Counted from the first letter of the stretch, positions 1 through 9,136 are shown. The stretch is DNA of 36,077 nt from Candidatus Gastranaerophilales bacterium (GCA_028282645.1 JANQHM010000176.1:1-36077), one strand, 5' to 3'. The notes: generated by a model from the letters alone, not told the origin. Numbers and translations: made by a program.

Positions 1-3
1 CGT

Positions 4-104
4 TGATAATGATTTTATCAATGTTAAACCCTCCCTAGTATACATATACATGAGGAAGGTTCTTTATTCAAGTACTTTTTTTTCTTTGCTATATCTCTAA
101 ATAA
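4..104. repeat. Terminal inverted repeat, left copy
   Basis: Bases 4-104 match the reverse complement of the last ~101 bases of the window (35977-36077) with two mismatches, at 57 and 100. Reading outward on the minus strand it contains GGGAGGGTTT followed by a TTG that could begin a reading frame (MIKSLS...) outside the window. Finding the same sequence at both ends in opposite orientation suggests a dispersed repeat that stopped assembly. An IS end or an invertible-segment boundary is also possible. Confidence 0.85.
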
Positions 105-135
105 AGCTGGATATATTCTGAAAAGAGTAATCTGA

Positions 136-312
136 AATTTAATAAAGAAAAACCACAAGCTAAAAAACTTAAAATTGGCAGAAAACCTTGCAAAGAGATC
201 ACCCAAGATTTTATCAGCAATTTTACATACAGTAGTAGCAGCCCCTGCTGTTATTGTCGGTGCAATTTTAGGAACTGCTACTGCTAAATTTGTTAAAAAT
301 AAGGAAAAATAG
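136..312 (+). CDS. Possible remnant of a small membrane protein (no clear start)
   Basis: An open frame with no ATG ends at 312. It reads ...LAENLAKRSPKILSAIL, then a hydrophobic Ala/Gly-rich helix (VVAAPAVIVGAILGTATA), then KFVKNKEK. The pattern of basic residues, one hydrophobic helix and a Lys-rich end resembles the C-terminus of the 14997-15422 protein (KNNPKVAKTG...GAIAAGTTYLITYARSKLSK). I see no ribosome binding site. A TTG at 175 is the only near-canonical start. The frame converges on the outer-membrane channel gene and follows the left terminal repeat, so it may be a truncated 3' fragment. It could also be chance. Confidence 0.25.
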   Translation, partial: NLIKKNHKLKNLKLAENLAKRSPKILSAILHTVVAAPAVIVGAILGTATAKFVKNKEK

Positions 313-319
313 TTATATA

Positions 320-1669
320 TCAAGTGTTTTCATTGTCTTCCGGTAATATTTTACCAATAGCTCTTTCCAATGCGGCAACCGCAACATTATAATCGTGTAA
401 TGCTCTGTAATATTGTAATTTTACATTTCTGTAAGTTAACTCAGCATCTTTTAATTCAATAGGATCACCCTCGCCAACGTTGTATCGTCCGCTGGCAAGA
501 TCATAGCTTTCTTTAGCTTGTTTTAAAGCTACTTTTGCAACAGGTATTTTTCTTTGTGACTCTATAAAGTTAACATGTGCCTCTTTTATTTCGTAATAAA
601 TATTCTGTCTTACGGTCTCAGCTTCCATTAAGTCTTTTTGATATTCAGCTTTAGCCTCATCTACCTGTTTTTTTATTGAATATGCGTTAAATACAGGAAT
701 TTGAAAGCTAAAGCCAAGGTTCCACCCGGGATCAATATTAGAATTGGTACCTTGTACCGAATACCCTGCAGATCCTTTTAAATCAGGAAAATAAATTTTA
801 TTTGCCAGGCTGATATATTTTTTATCAGCATTTGTTTTAATTACTGCTGATTTATAATCAGGTCGCTTTTCATAAGCAATATTTAAGGCTTCATCAAAAT
901 TATACTGTTTTTCTTTATATTCAAGCTTGTCTTTTAAAGTATATTCAGGCGGCGCAGATATACCCATAGCCCTGTTAAGGTTTGCAATAGCCACGTCAAT
1001 ATAGTTATCCGCCTGAATTAGTTGTAGCCTGGCGTTGCTTAAATTTACCTCAGCGGTAAGAACATCTATTTTAGGCCTTGTTCCTACTTTATAAAAAGCC
1101 TTTGCCCTTTCCAGGTGTTGTTTATATACTTTAACAGATTCAATTATTACTTTTTTATTATGATAAGTTAATAATAATTGGTAATAAGCCTTCTTAACAT
1201 CAAAAACAATATTATTTTTAGTTGTTTTTAACTGATGTTTAGAAATATTATGATAATCTTTACTAATAGCTATGGTAGTCCCGGTTTTACCAAAATCACT
1301 AATCAGCTGATTTACGGATATTCCGCCCAGTTCGTAAGAATTAAATGAGTTATCATTAGTAAAGTTTCTGTTTTGCCTTGTGATAGAACTGTTTAACCTT
1401 GAAAAACCGGTAGATAAAGATAGCTTGGGAAAATGCCTACTTTTTTCTATACCTATTTTACTGTTAAATATATGTGTATTGCTTATTGCCGCTTTGATTG
1501 CAGGACTGTTATTCAATGCAATATTAATACATCTGAACATAGTCAAGTTTGCATTTTTTTCTATGCCGCTTTTTATAACACTAACTTTTTTTTCTTCTGC
1601 TATTGAACTTCCAGCGGCTATATTAATTAAAAGAACAAGTATAACCAGTTTATTAATTAACTTTCTCAT
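320..1669 (-). CDS. TolC-family outer-membrane efflux protein
   Basis: This is the outer-membrane channel of a tripartite RND pump. I start it at the ATG at 1669 rather than 1714, because AGAGGGG lies 7 bases upstream and the protein then opens with a normal signal peptide (MRKLINKLVILVLLINIAAGSSIAEE). The mature part shows the duplicated long-helix architecture of the OEP family: LNNSPAIKAA near the start, a first helical repeat with QLISDFGKTG, and a second repeat with KRPDYKSAV and YDLASGRYNVGEGDPIELKDAELTYRN near the end. At about 449 residues it has normal family length. Its start overlaps the end of the RND gene by 17 bases, so translation is probably coupled. It is the last gene of the tetR-led operon. 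The exported substrates cannot be read from sequence. Confidence 0.92.
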   Translation of the reverse strand: MRKLINKLVILVLLINIAAGSSIAEEKKVSVIKSGIEKNANLTMFRCINIALNNSPAIKAAISNTHIFNSKIGIEKSRHFPKLSLSTGFSRLNSSITRQNRNFTNDNSFNSYELGGISVNQLISDFGKTGTTIAISKDYHNISKHQLKTTKNNIVFDVKKAYYQLLLTYHNKKVIIESVKVYKQHLERAKAFYKVGTRPKIDVLTAEVNLSNARLQLIQADNYIDVAIANLNRAMGISAPPEYTLKDKLEYKEKQYNFDEALNIAYEKRPDYKSAVIKTNADKKYISLANKIYFPDLKGSAGYSVQGTNSNIDPGWNLGFSFQIPVFNAYSIKKQVDEAKAEYQKDLMEAETVRQNIYYEIKEAHVNFIESQRKIPVAKVALKQAKESYDLASGRYNVGEGDPIELKDAELTYRNVKLQYYRALHDYNVAVAALERAIGKILPEDNENT

Positions 1670-4600
1670 ATACAACCCCTCTTTCTTGTATATTAAAATT
1701 ATTATTACTGTCATTATTACTGCTAAAATATTCTTTTATAGATTGAATTAAAGCATATATCGCCGGAACTAAAAATGTTCCTATCACGGCAGCGGCTATC
1801 ATTCCGCCAAAAACCGCAATACCTATAGAGCGTCTGCTTTCAGCACCTGCCCCCATGGCTGTAACCAAAGGTATGATACTAAAGATAAATGACAATACTG
1901 TCATCATAACAGCTCTGAATCTTAACTTTGCTGCAGTTATTGCGGCTTCCTTTATAGGCATACCGTTTTCTCTTTGTTTTTTAGCAAATTCAACTATAAG
2001 AATAGCATGCTTTGTTGCCATACCAATCAGCATAACCAAACCAATTTGTGAGTACATATTCAAGCTCCCTCCGGTAAAAAACATCGCCATTAGTCCTCCC
2101 AAAATTGCAACAGGGGCGACCAATATTACCGCAAAAGGTATTGTCCAGCTCTCATATAGAGCGACAAGAAATAAATAAACAAATACTATTGCCAATCCTA
2201 AGATAAGAAATGTTTGGCCGGAAGATTCTTTTTCCTGTTTTGATGTCCCGGACCAGGTATAAGCGTAACCTTTCGGTAATATTTTTCCAGCAAGTTCTTC
2301 CATAGCTGTTAATGCCTGGCCGGAACTAGTGCCAAAAGCAGCAGCACCTTTGATACTTACTGATCTGAATAAGTTATATCTGCTTAATTTTCGTGGACCC
2401 ACTTTAGAATCTAAATTTACCAAAACATTAAGCGGCAGCATTTTACCGTCTTTGTTTCTTACATATAGGTTGCTTATATCGTTGAGAGAATTTCTGAATT
2501 GTTTGTCCGCCTGCATTTTTACCTGAAATACCCGCCCAAGCTTGTTAAAATCATTAACATACAGTGAACCCAATTGTACTCCAAGCGTGTTATATATATC
2601 AGAGATGGGAACGCCTTGAGCCAAAGCTTTTTCTCTATCTACATCAACAAACACCTGTGGCAAATTTGCCTGATAAGTAGTAAAAACTCTTTGTAATCGG
2701 GGATCTGTATTAGCTGCAAATATTAGCTTCCAAGCTACTTCTGCCAGTTCTTGAGGGGTGTGATCACCTATATCCTGCAACATAAAGTCAAATCCGCCAA
2801 ACATACTCAATCCGGTTATGGCCGGGGGGACAAACGCAAAAAGGTTACCCTCTTCTAGCATGCCGTATCTTCCGTATATTTGGCCAAGTATTGCTTTTAA
2901 TGATTTATCAGGTGTTGTTCTTTTATCCCAAGGTTCTAATATAGCAATAATAATAGCTGAATTAGAGCCGTCCCATCCGCAATGGCCTATTACTCTACTG
3001 ATACCGGAGATTTGTTGTATGCCTGCTTCTACTTTTTTAGATACTTCGCTGGTTCTTTGCAAAGATGCACCATCAGGTAATTGTAAACTGGCTAATATTA
3101 CCCCTTGATCTTCCTGTGGTAAAAAGCCGGCAGGTACAAATTTGAATAATGCAACACTGCTACCTATTAACATAGCAAGTGTTAATACAATAACAACAGG
3201 CCTTTTAACAAGGTCTTTAGCTATATCAAGATAAAGTTTAGTAACATAGTCGAATAATACATTAAACCAGCCGAATAATTTTTTGCTGGCGCTTGTTTTA
3301 CTGGTTTTTATCATGGTTGCACATAATGCCGGAGCAAGTGTAAGAGCTATTAAAGAAGATATAGTAACTGCTATAGATATAGAAGAGGCAAAGTGTTTAT
3401 ATAGCTTACCGGAAATGCCGGGAAGAAAAGCAACAGGTACAAATACTGCCAACAATACTGCTGTGGTTGCAATAATCGCACCGCTGACTTCTTCCATTGT
3501 TTTAAGTGCGGCTTCTTTTGGTTTTAAACCTTTTTCCAGGTGTCTTTGAACGTTTTCGATAACAACGATTGCGTCATCAACTACAATACCTACTGCCAGC
3601 ACTAATCCGAACATTGTAAGAGTATTAATAGTAAACCCTAGAGCCTGCAATGCTGCAAATGTACCTATTATGGATACAGGTATAGCAACAACAGGAATCA
3701 AAGTAGCTCTGCTATTTTGTAGAAATACAAAAGTAACGCCAGCGACCAGTAATAATGCTACTAATAGCGTTATTACCAACTCTTTTAGCGATTCTTTTAT
3801 AAACTTTGTATCATTCCATACCGTGTTAACCTCTATGCCTTCCGGGAAGTTTTTTGATAAAATTTTAACCTCTTTTATTACTCTGTCTGCGACATCTATT
3901 GCATTAGCATCACTTAGTTGAGTAACTGATAAAGCAATTATATCTTTTGAGTCTACTCTGCCGAATGAGCTATAAGATGTAGCCCCGAGTTCTACTTTTG
4001 CTATATCTTTTAATCTGACTAGTGAACCATCTTTATTTGCTCTTATAATTATATTTTCAAATTCTTGAGGGCTTTTGAACCTGCCCTTTGTAATTATAGG
4101 AAAATTAAATTGCTGGTCTTTATACATAGGCTCTTGCCCGATACTTCCTACAGCAACCTGAACGTTTTGGGTTCTTATTGCATTTTTTACGTCACTGACT
4201 GTAAGTCCGAGGCCGGCCATTTTTTCAGGGTTTGTCCAGATTCTCATACTATAATCCTTTACCCCGAACAATGTAACTTCAGCGACCCCGGGCAGTCTTG
4301 CAATTTTATCTTTCAACTGAATTGAAGCAAAGTTATGCAAAAACAAGCCATCATATTGATTGCTTTTTGAACTTACACTTAGAACCAGTATACCCGGCCC
4401 CCCTACGGTTTGTTTTACTACAAGTCCTTGCCTTTTTACTTCTTCTGGCAATCTGGGGGTGGCAAGAGAAAGCCTATTTTGAACGTTTACAACTGCCATA
4501 TCAGGGTCAGTGCCAACTTTAAAAAATACACTTAAGCTATACACTCCGTTAGAGCTTGAAGATTCCATATATAACATATCTTCAACACCATTAATCTCTG

Positions 4601-4802
4601 ATTCTATGGGTGCAGCAATTGTTTCTTCGATAACTTCTGCGTTAGCTCCGGGATATGCTGTTCTTACTACAACCTGTGGAGGTGTAATTAAAGGGTATTT
4701 TTCAAGAGGCAAAAGTGTCATGGATATTAAACCTACCAAGACTATCAGCATAGATATTACTACTGCAAATCTTGGTCTAAAAATAAAGAACTTACTGAAC
4801 AT
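1653..4802 (-). CDS. RND multidrug efflux transporter (HAE-1, AcrB-like)
   Basis: This is the inner-membrane proton-driven pump of the operon, 1049 residues, the usual HAE-1 length. It begins with a membrane segment and then the typical PLITPPQVVVRTAYPGAN entry of the first periplasmic loop. The proton-relay acids are present in TM4 (GIVVDDAIVVIENVQ), and the TM10 lysine is present in GMATKHAILIVEF. GFLPQEDQG marks the start of the second periplasmic half. The start codon has GGAGG 7 bases upstream and overlaps the end of the fusion-protein gene by 11 bases. With the upstream TetR regulator this is a standard drug/bile/solvent efflux operon. Substrate specificity is unknown. Confidence 0.96.
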   Translation of the reverse strand: MFSKFFIFRPRFAVVISMLIVLVGLISMTLLPLEKYPLITPPQVVVRTAYPGANAEVIEETIAAPIESEINGVEDMLYMESSSSNGVYSLSVFFKVGTDPDMAVVNVQNRLSLATPRLPEEVKRQGLVVKQTVGGPGILVLSVSSKSNQYDGLFLHNFASIQLKDKIARLPGVAEVTLFGVKDYSMRIWTNPEKMAGLGLTVSDVKNAIRTQNVQVAVGSIGQEPMYKDQQFNFPIITKGRFKSPQEFENIIIRANKDGSLVRLKDIAKVELGATSYSSFGRVDSKDIIALSVTQLSDANAIDVADRVIKEVKILSKNFPEGIEVNTVWNDTKFIKESLKELVITLLVALLLVAGVTFVFLQNSRATLIPVVAIPVSIIGTFAALQALGFTINTLTMFGLVLAVGIVVDDAIVVIENVQRHLEKGLKPKEAALKTMEEVSGAIIATTAVLLAVFVPVAFLPGISGKLYKHFASSISIAVTISSLIALTLAPALCATMIKTSKTSASKKLFGWFNVLFDYVTKLYLDIAKDLVKRPVVIVLTLAMLIGSSVALFKFVPAGFLPQEDQGVILASLQLPDGASLQRTSEVSKKVEAGIQQISGISRVIGHCGWDGSNSAIIIAILEPWDKRTTPDKSLKAILGQIYGRYGMLEEGNLFAFVPPAITGLSMFGGFDFMLQDIGDHTPQELAEVAWKLIFAANTDPRLQRVFTTYQANLPQVFVDVDREKALAQGVPISDIYNTLGVQLGSLYVNDFNKLGRVFQVKMQADKQFRNSLNDISNLYVRNKDGKMLPLNVLVNLDSKVGPRKLSRYNLFRSVSIKGAAAFGTSSGQALTAMEELAGKILPKGYAYTWSGTSKQEKESSGQTFLILGLAIVFVYLFLVALYESWTIPFAVILVAPVAILGGLMAMFFTGGSLNMYSQIGLVMLIGMATKHAILIVEFAKKQRENGMPIKEAAITAAKLRFRAVMMTVLSFIFSIIPLVTAMGAGAESRRSIGIAVFGGMIAAAVIGTFLVPAIYALIQSIKEYFSSNNDSNNNFNIQERGVVYEKVN

Positions 4803-5967
4803 TAGCAGCCTCCTTTTTCTTCATAGGCATTTTAGGCATTTGGGAGGCTAGCATTACAGGCATTTGCGGCCTGATTTTCAAAAGACCGGAGCCTATAATT
4901 TTATCACCGGCTTTTAGGCCTTCTTTTACAATCCAGTAAGTCTCGTGTTCGCCTTCAATTTTTATTCTTTTTATTTCAACAATGTTATTTTTTCCTAGTG
5001 TATAAACATATTTGCCCACACCGTCTTCTAAAACCAAAGCTTGCTGAACAACAACTTTAAGTGTTGGGATATTGTTATATAACAATACATTTACGTATTG
5101 TCCAGGGATTAACAGATTAGCAGAATTTTTAAACTCTGCTCTTAATTTAATAGTGCCGGTTGTTTCGTCTATTTGATTATCGGAAAAATTTAGAATGCCC
5201 TTAGTATCAAACTTAGTACCGTCAGAAAATTTTAAGCCAACTTTTAAATTATTATTTTTTTTGTGTTTTTTACCAGTTAATTTGTATTTTGTATAATCTA
5301 TAGCCGGTACGTTAAAACTTACATTAACAGGGTTGAACTTTACAATAGATGCAAGTGCCCCGGATTGAGGACCTACATAGTTGCCCAGTGTAATATTAAC
5401 GCTGCCTATTTTTCCGTTAATTGGAGAATAAATTTCAGTGTAACCTAAGTTTATCTCAGCTTGTCTTAATCTGGCAATTTTAGCTTTAATACTGGCTTGA
5501 GACTTTTGAACGGCTGCAAGGCTATTATCATATTTTGATTTGCTTATATAATCATTTTTTATTAACTCTTCTGCTCTAGTTAGATTCTTTTTTAATTCTT
5601 CTAAAGCAGCTTTTTCTTTTAAAATATCAGCTTCTGCTCTTTCTACAGCCGCTATATATTCTTTTTGCTCAATTCTATAGAGTAAATCGCCCTTTTTGAT
5701 TATTTGACCTTCTTTAAAATATCTTTTATCAAGATATCCTTTGACCCTAGCCCTTATATCAACTTTATCCTGGGTTTTTACTCTTCCTACATATTCTTTA
5801 ACCTCAATAATATTTTGTTCTTTTATTGTTTCTAATTTAACAACAGGAGGAGGCATTTTAGACATTTGCTGCATTTGTTGCGATTTCATTTGCTTCATTG
5901 ATATAGCATGGTTAATACCAAAGCCTAATGCCCCTAAAATAATTAAAATAACTATAATTTTTTTCAT
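4792..5967 (-). CDS. RND periplasmic adaptor (membrane fusion protein, HlyD/AcrA family)
   Basis: This adaptor links the RND pump to the outer-membrane channel. An N-terminal hydrophobic segment (IIVILIILGALGFGINHA) anchors it. There is no lipobox cysteine, so it is probably membrane-anchored rather than a lipoprotein. Next come the lipoyl-like half (VGRVKTQDKVDIRARVKGYL), a Lys/Glu/Ala-rich coiled-coil hairpin (about residues 110-170), the second lipoyl half (YSPINGKIGSVNITLGNYV) and the beta-barrel with GTIKLRAEFKN and LIPGQYVNV. The N-terminal linker and the C-terminal tail are both Met/Lys/Pro-rich (QMQQMSKMPPP and MPKMPMKKK), an unusual symmetry. Ribosome binding site GAGGATAGG. It lies 44 bases downstream of tetR. 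Confidence 0.94.
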   Translation of the reverse strand: MKKIIVILIILGALGFGINHAISMKQMKSQQMQQMSKMPPPVVKLETIKEQNIIEVKEYVGRVKTQDKVDIRARVKGYLDKRYFKEGQIIKKGDLLYRIEQKEYIAAVERAEADILKEKAALEELKKNLTRAEELIKNDYISKSKYDNSLAAVQKSQASIKAKIARLRQAEINLGYTEIYSPINGKIGSVNITLGNYVGPQSGALASIVKFNPVNVSFNVPAIDYTKYKLTGKKHKKNNNLKVGLKFSDGTKFDTKGILNFSDNQIDETTGTIKLRAEFKNSANLLIPGQYVNVLLYNNIPTLKVVVQQALVLEDGVGKYVYTLGKNNIVEIKRIKIEGEHETYWIVKEGLKAGDKIIGSGLLKIRPQMPVMLASQMPKMPMKKKEAANVQ

Positions 5968-6011
5968 TAACCTATCCTCTTTTTACCAATACCTTTTAAT
6001 TCATTATTGAA

Positions 6012-6644
6012 TTAATTGGACTTTATATCATTTATACCCGCTTTCATAAAGCTTACTGATCTATTCACAAGTTGATCTATCTGTTCTTTGCTTGGCTGTT
6101 CGCTGCCAAATAGCTTATGTTTTACACCTATACCTTTGCATAAGAACATAGTTTGAGCTATTACTTCCATACAACAAAAGTTAACGTCAAATTCATCTGC
6201 ATCATTACCAAGCAAGCCTTTCATTATATTTTTAATGATTTGATAATGGGGTTCTAGCACATTTTTCATAATATAATCTTTAACTTCTAATGTATAAGCT
6301 ATATTTTCTTCATTTGATAATATTTTGTAGAACCAGCTGTCTTTTTCGTTACTAAATATTGAAGATAATCTTGATCTAACCAGTTCGGTTAGTTGATCTT
6401 CCGGCTTATATTGTTTTATATTTTTTAAAAATTTATATACATTGGTAAACTCATAAGCTTTAACGCAGGCTTCTTTAAACAAGTTTTCTTTATTTCCAAA
6501 GTAATAGTTAACAGAAACCTGATAAGTATTTGCTTCTTTACAAATATCCCTAATTGTAGTAGATTTATAGCCTTTTTCCGCAAATAGCTTACAAGCAACT
6601 TCCAGAATTTCTTCCCTAGCGTTTTTTTCTAAAATTTCGTTCAT
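6012..6644 (-). CDS. TetR/AcrR-family repressor of the efflux operon
   Basis: First gene of the efflux operon and probably its autoregulated repressor. I start it at 6644 (MNEILEKNAREEIL, 210 residues). The 22 extra codons of the longer frame would be translated from the promoter and operator. The N-terminal helix-turn-helix is clear: ILEVACKLFAEKGYKSTTIRDICKEANTYQVSVNYYFGNKENLF, with the YYFGNKE signature of the family. The C-terminal ~150 residues form the ligand and dimerisation half and resemble the TetR_C (CerR/YbiH) type, with hydrophobic helices and EVIAQTMFLCKGIG. The ligand cannot be predicted. Confidence 0.93.
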   Translation of the reverse strand: MNEILEKNAREEILEVACKLFAEKGYKSTTIRDICKEANTYQVSVNYYFGNKENLFKEACVKAYEFTNVYKFLKNIKQYKPEDQLTELVRSRLSSIFSNEKDSWFYKILSNEENIAYTLEVKDYIMKNVLEPHYQIIKNIMKGLLGNDADEFDVNFCCMEVIAQTMFLCKGIGVKHKLFGSEQPSKEQIDQLVNRSVSFMKAGINDIKSN

Positions 6645-6673
6645 ATTTAGTTCCAATTTTTTAAAATGTTTGT

Positions 6674-6691
6674 ATAATACAGTTGTATTAT
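6674..6691 (-). promoter_or_regulatory. Candidate TetR operator upstream of the efflux operon
   Basis: ATAATACAGTTGTATTAT is a perfect inverted repeat of two 8 bp half-sites around a 2 bp centre, a typical size for a TetR-family operator. It lies 30 bases upstream of the chosen tetR start and just inside a -35-like TTGACA (minus strand, 6705-6710), so a bound repressor would block RNA polymerase. I do not see a convincing -10 at standard spacing. Confidence 0.7.
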
Positions 6692-6710
6692 GCAAGCGTA
6701 TTAATGTCAA

Positions 6711-7044
6711 GTCTAAAATTTTTAAGTCTGTAATATTAATTTATAAATATTTTAAACGCTAAACTTTATTGCTTAAAAATCAAGCAATAAGTTAAAAAAA
6801 GAGTAACCTAAAATTTAATTTAAAACCTGTATTAAATTTTAAGAAATATAAAACCACAGCTAAAAAAATAAAAGCTCCACAGCCTTAATTTAGGAATGTC
6901 CCTTGTGTTTTTTATTTTGCCAAAAAGAGTTTATGATTTTCGAAAATATATATTTTTAATTATAATGCCGTATTATTTAAAATACAATCGTTTTTGATGC
7001 CACTTTTTACAATATTTAACTTTTCAAAAATGCATTTCTTAAAA
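6711..7044. other. AT-rich gap between the tetR promoter and the first terminator
   Basis: No convincing reading frame is present. Bases ~6798-6876 resemble 119-172 (AAGAGTAACCTAAAATTTAA and AACCACAGCTAAAAAA against AAGAGTAATCTGAAATTTAA and AACCACAAGCTAAAAAA). Both stretches also share the tail of the 3'-flank repeat seen at 14741 and 16930. I see nothing else in it. Confidence 0.4.
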
Positions 7045-7077
7045 AAGAAAAAACAGGATTTTTTCCTGTTTTTTCTT
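7045..7077. terminator. Bidirectional intrinsic terminator-like hairpin
   Basis: AAGAAAAAACAGGA pairs perfectly with TCCTGTTTTTTCTT across a five-T loop. T-runs follow the ACAGGA/TCCTGT core on both strands. The pilin-like gene already has its own terminator at 7184, so this may be a backup. It could also end a transcript that comes from the 6711-7044 gap on the plus strand. Confidence 0.7.
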
Positions 7078-7183
7078 GAAGGGTTTTTTATAATTTATTC
7101 AACTTTAGAGGGAGAAAGCTTTTTTTGATTAAATTAACAAAAAGTTACTTAAATATAAAATTAATATATATATTAAAAATAAA

Positions 7184-7215
7184 AACAAAAGACAGGAATA
7201 GGTCCCTGTCTTTTG
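7184..7215 (-). terminator. Intrinsic terminator of the first pilin-like gene
   Basis: On the minus strand GCAAAAGACAGG and CCTGTCTTTTG form a hairpin around an eight-base loop, followed by a T-rich tail. It lies ~50 bases past the stop of the 7263 gene. An almost identical hairpin follows its paralogue at 9082. Confidence 0.85.
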
Positions 7216-7262
7216 CATTTGTAAGTAATTTTATATGGTGTATTTAAATATTACATACTAAC

Positions 7263-8942
7263 TTATGGCTTGATCCCAGTCCTTTCATTGATGTTATTAG
7301 TGCCGTTTGGTTTATCTTTATAATCAGACGAGTCAGTAGTATTCATAGGGTCAGTAGTATCATTAAGGTCATCAGGGTCAATAGAATCAGGTGGCATTTT
7401 TTCTGGTGGAAGTTGATCAACAACCTCAACCGGTTTTTCGTATGCTTTAGGGTCAATTACACATATATTATTTTCTTTTTTTCCATTGAGAGAATCGCAT
7501 AGGGCATCGTTATTATAACTACCTGTAAATATTTCAAAGAAGTTACCTTCTAAATATACTTCTATTTTTTTTGCAATATCATCTTTAACTTCTTGACTTA
7601 TATTTGGGTCATTATAAATTTCTTCTAATTTTTCTTTTATAGCTTTTAATTTAATAATATTGTTCGTTGTTGTATCAGGGTTAGTAATAATATTATATCC
7701 GTTGTTTATAACATCATAGGTACAGCCCCATCCTGTAGTATTACATGTACCTTCATGTTCTGTACCCGGAGCCCCCATTGGGGTTATTCCTGTTGCTGTA
7801 ATTTCGAACCCGAAAAAGTCAACCCCCATATTCTTGTCCTCAAAACTATCTACCGGTCCATTAGTTACCCATAAATTATAACTGCCAGAAGTATTTTTTG
7901 AACCTAGGTACATTTCTTGTCCGTTTGCAAATTTAAACCAACCATTCCATAATTCTTGTGTTATGGACATACTACGCGAGTCCTTTTGTTTTACTGTAAA
8001 AGGAGTGTCATAGCTGGCCTTATCCTCTATATAGGAAACAAGATCAAACTCTTTTTCATCTAAGTAATCCCTAAGTATACGATCAAAGAAATCTTTTTCA
8101 TTAATATCTATTGAACCATCTTTATCGATGATGGTTGCAGAAAGCAGCTGTAACCTATCCCAGCCTTGGATAAAAGTTGTTGTGTCTATACTATCGGCTG
8201 ATGATTCTTCTGGTAAAGATTCAACAATCTCAACAATTTCTTCTAATATTGTTTCTCTACTGTCGATTGTATAAGTAAGCTGTTCACCCATTTTAAGTAA
8301 ATCTTTTGTATAAGTTTTTAACAAACTTTTTTCCGGACCTTCTGGTAGTTGATTAAGAATCTTATTTAACTCTGTATATAAATCTTTTGCAACATCACCT
8401 TCTTTTTTTAAATCTACTGCAATATCCAGATCGTTAATTACTTTAAGCAATGGATCATTTTTTCCACTAACAGTGGCTTCGTCTTTTAGTATGTATTCGT
8501 CTATTGTGTCATTATATATTTTTAGTGCCTGATCTAATCCTGAAGTATGAATATTAGTAGTTTCAGTTATTTTTTGAATTTGAGCAATATATTTTTTGGC
8601 AATATAAGCAAGGTCTTTCATGTTACCGGCGGAACCGTTAGTTTCAATTAACTTTCCACCACCTGAGCTACTTCTTATATAGGCTTCAATAGGTGTTTTT
8701 AAAACCTGGCCGCTAAGAGTTAATTCAGTATTTGTTAATAAACTGGGACTTACTTTGGGAATATCAGCTCTACTGGAATTTGATTCAAACATAGCTAATT
8801 TGCCTTTATCCTGGAATATATTTGAAATGTTATCACCAAAGAGAGCAAAAGAAAAAAATCCGACCAAAAGCACCCCTGCGGTAATTAGGCCTATTTCTGC
8901 AGGAGTGGAGCCGTTTTTGTACTTAAAGTTTTTAATACACAT
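7263..8942 (-). CDS. Large Flp/type IV pilin-like secreted protein (paralogue 1)
   Basis: A 559-residue protein with a pilin-type N-terminus: a short basic leader (KNFKYKNG), a processing site G|STPAE with Glu at +5, and a ~20-residue hydrophobic helix (IGLITAGVLLVGFFSFALFG) ending DNISNIF as in Flp pilins. A prepilin peptidase would be expected to cut after the Gly. Unlike 50-60-residue Flp pilins it carries a ~530-residue extracellular part. This is helical at first. Around residues 330-410 comes a pilin-fold-like segment (WFKFANGQEMYLGSK, GVDFFGFEITATGITPMG, CNTTGWGCTY), then a Cys pair (ALCDSL and NICVIDP) and a Pro/Asp/Thr-rich tail. Ribosome binding site AAGGAT. It is the downstream member of a tandem duplication. 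It could be a minor pilin, adhesin or surface filament subunit. No assembly ATPase or peptidase is nearby. Confidence 0.75.
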   Translation of the reverse strand: MCIKNFKYKNGSTPAEIGLITAGVLLVGFFSFALFGDNISNIFQDKGKLAMFESNSSRADIPKVSPSLLTNTELTLSGQVLKTPIEAYIRSSSGGGKLIETNGSAGNMKDLAYIAKKYIAQIQKITETTNIHTSGLDQALKIYNDTIDEYILKDEATVSGKNDPLLKVINDLDIAVDLKKEGDVAKDLYTELNKILNQLPEGPEKSLLKTYTKDLLKMGEQLTYTIDSRETILEEIVEIVESLPEESSADSIDTTTFIQGWDRLQLLSATIIDKDGSIDINEKDFFDRILRDYLDEKEFDLVSYIEDKASYDTPFTVKQKDSRSMSITQELWNGWFKFANGQEMYLGSKNTSGSYNLWVTNGPVDSFEDKNMGVDFFGFEITATGITPMGAPGTEHEGTCNTTGWGCTYDVINNGYNIITNPDTTTNNIIKLKAIKEKLEEIYNDPNISQEVKDDIAKKIEVYLEGNFFEIFTGSYNNDALCDSLNGKKENNICVIDPKAYEKPVEVVDQLPPEKMPPDSIDPDDLNDTTDPMNTTDSSDYKDKPNGTNNINERTGIKP

Positions 8943-8969
8943 AATATAATCCTTTTCATTATCATGTTT

Positions 8970-8990
8970 CTATAGTTTATATTCCCAAAA
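8970..8990 (-). promoter_or_regulatory. Conserved promoter-proximal box of pilin-like gene 1
   Basis: A 21 bp stretch (minus strand GGGAATATAAACTATAG at its centre) is identical to one upstream of the paralogue at 11069-11089, at a similar distance from the start codon (~28 bases). Surrounding bases are less conserved, apart from a shared A/T-rich block. It probably holds the -10 region or a regulator site. Which one cannot be decided here. Confidence 0.55.
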
Positions 8991-9081
8991 ATTTGATTTT
9001 TTAAACATTTTTTTTGATTAAATTAACAAAATGTTACCTGAGTATAAAATTAATATATGTATTGCAAATAAATAAATAATA

Positions 9082-9121
9082 AAAACAAAAGACAGGGACC
9101 TATTCCTGTTCCTGTCTTTTG
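9082..9121 (-). terminator. Intrinsic terminator of the second pilin-like gene
   Basis: Reading the minus strand, GCAAAAGACAGGAACAGG pairs with CCTGTCTTTTG, allowing a small bulge, and is followed by a T-rich run. The hairpin is nearly the same as the one at 7184. The flanking bases are also alike (TTTGATTAAATTAACAAAA upstream in both), so the terminator was copied with the gene. Confidence 0.82.
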
Positions 9122-9136
9122 CAGTTATAAGTAATT

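Noticed and set aside
24-323. Minus-strand 99-residue frame at the left end
   Set aside because: It runs backwards through the terminal repeat and is low-complexity and Phe/Lys-rich, with no ribosome binding site or family motif. The plus-strand fragment in the same region is more protein-like.
1380-4851. Several plus-strand frames of 65-123 residues inside the RND operon
   Set aside because: They are shadows of the strongly supported minus-strand efflux genes and show no motifs.
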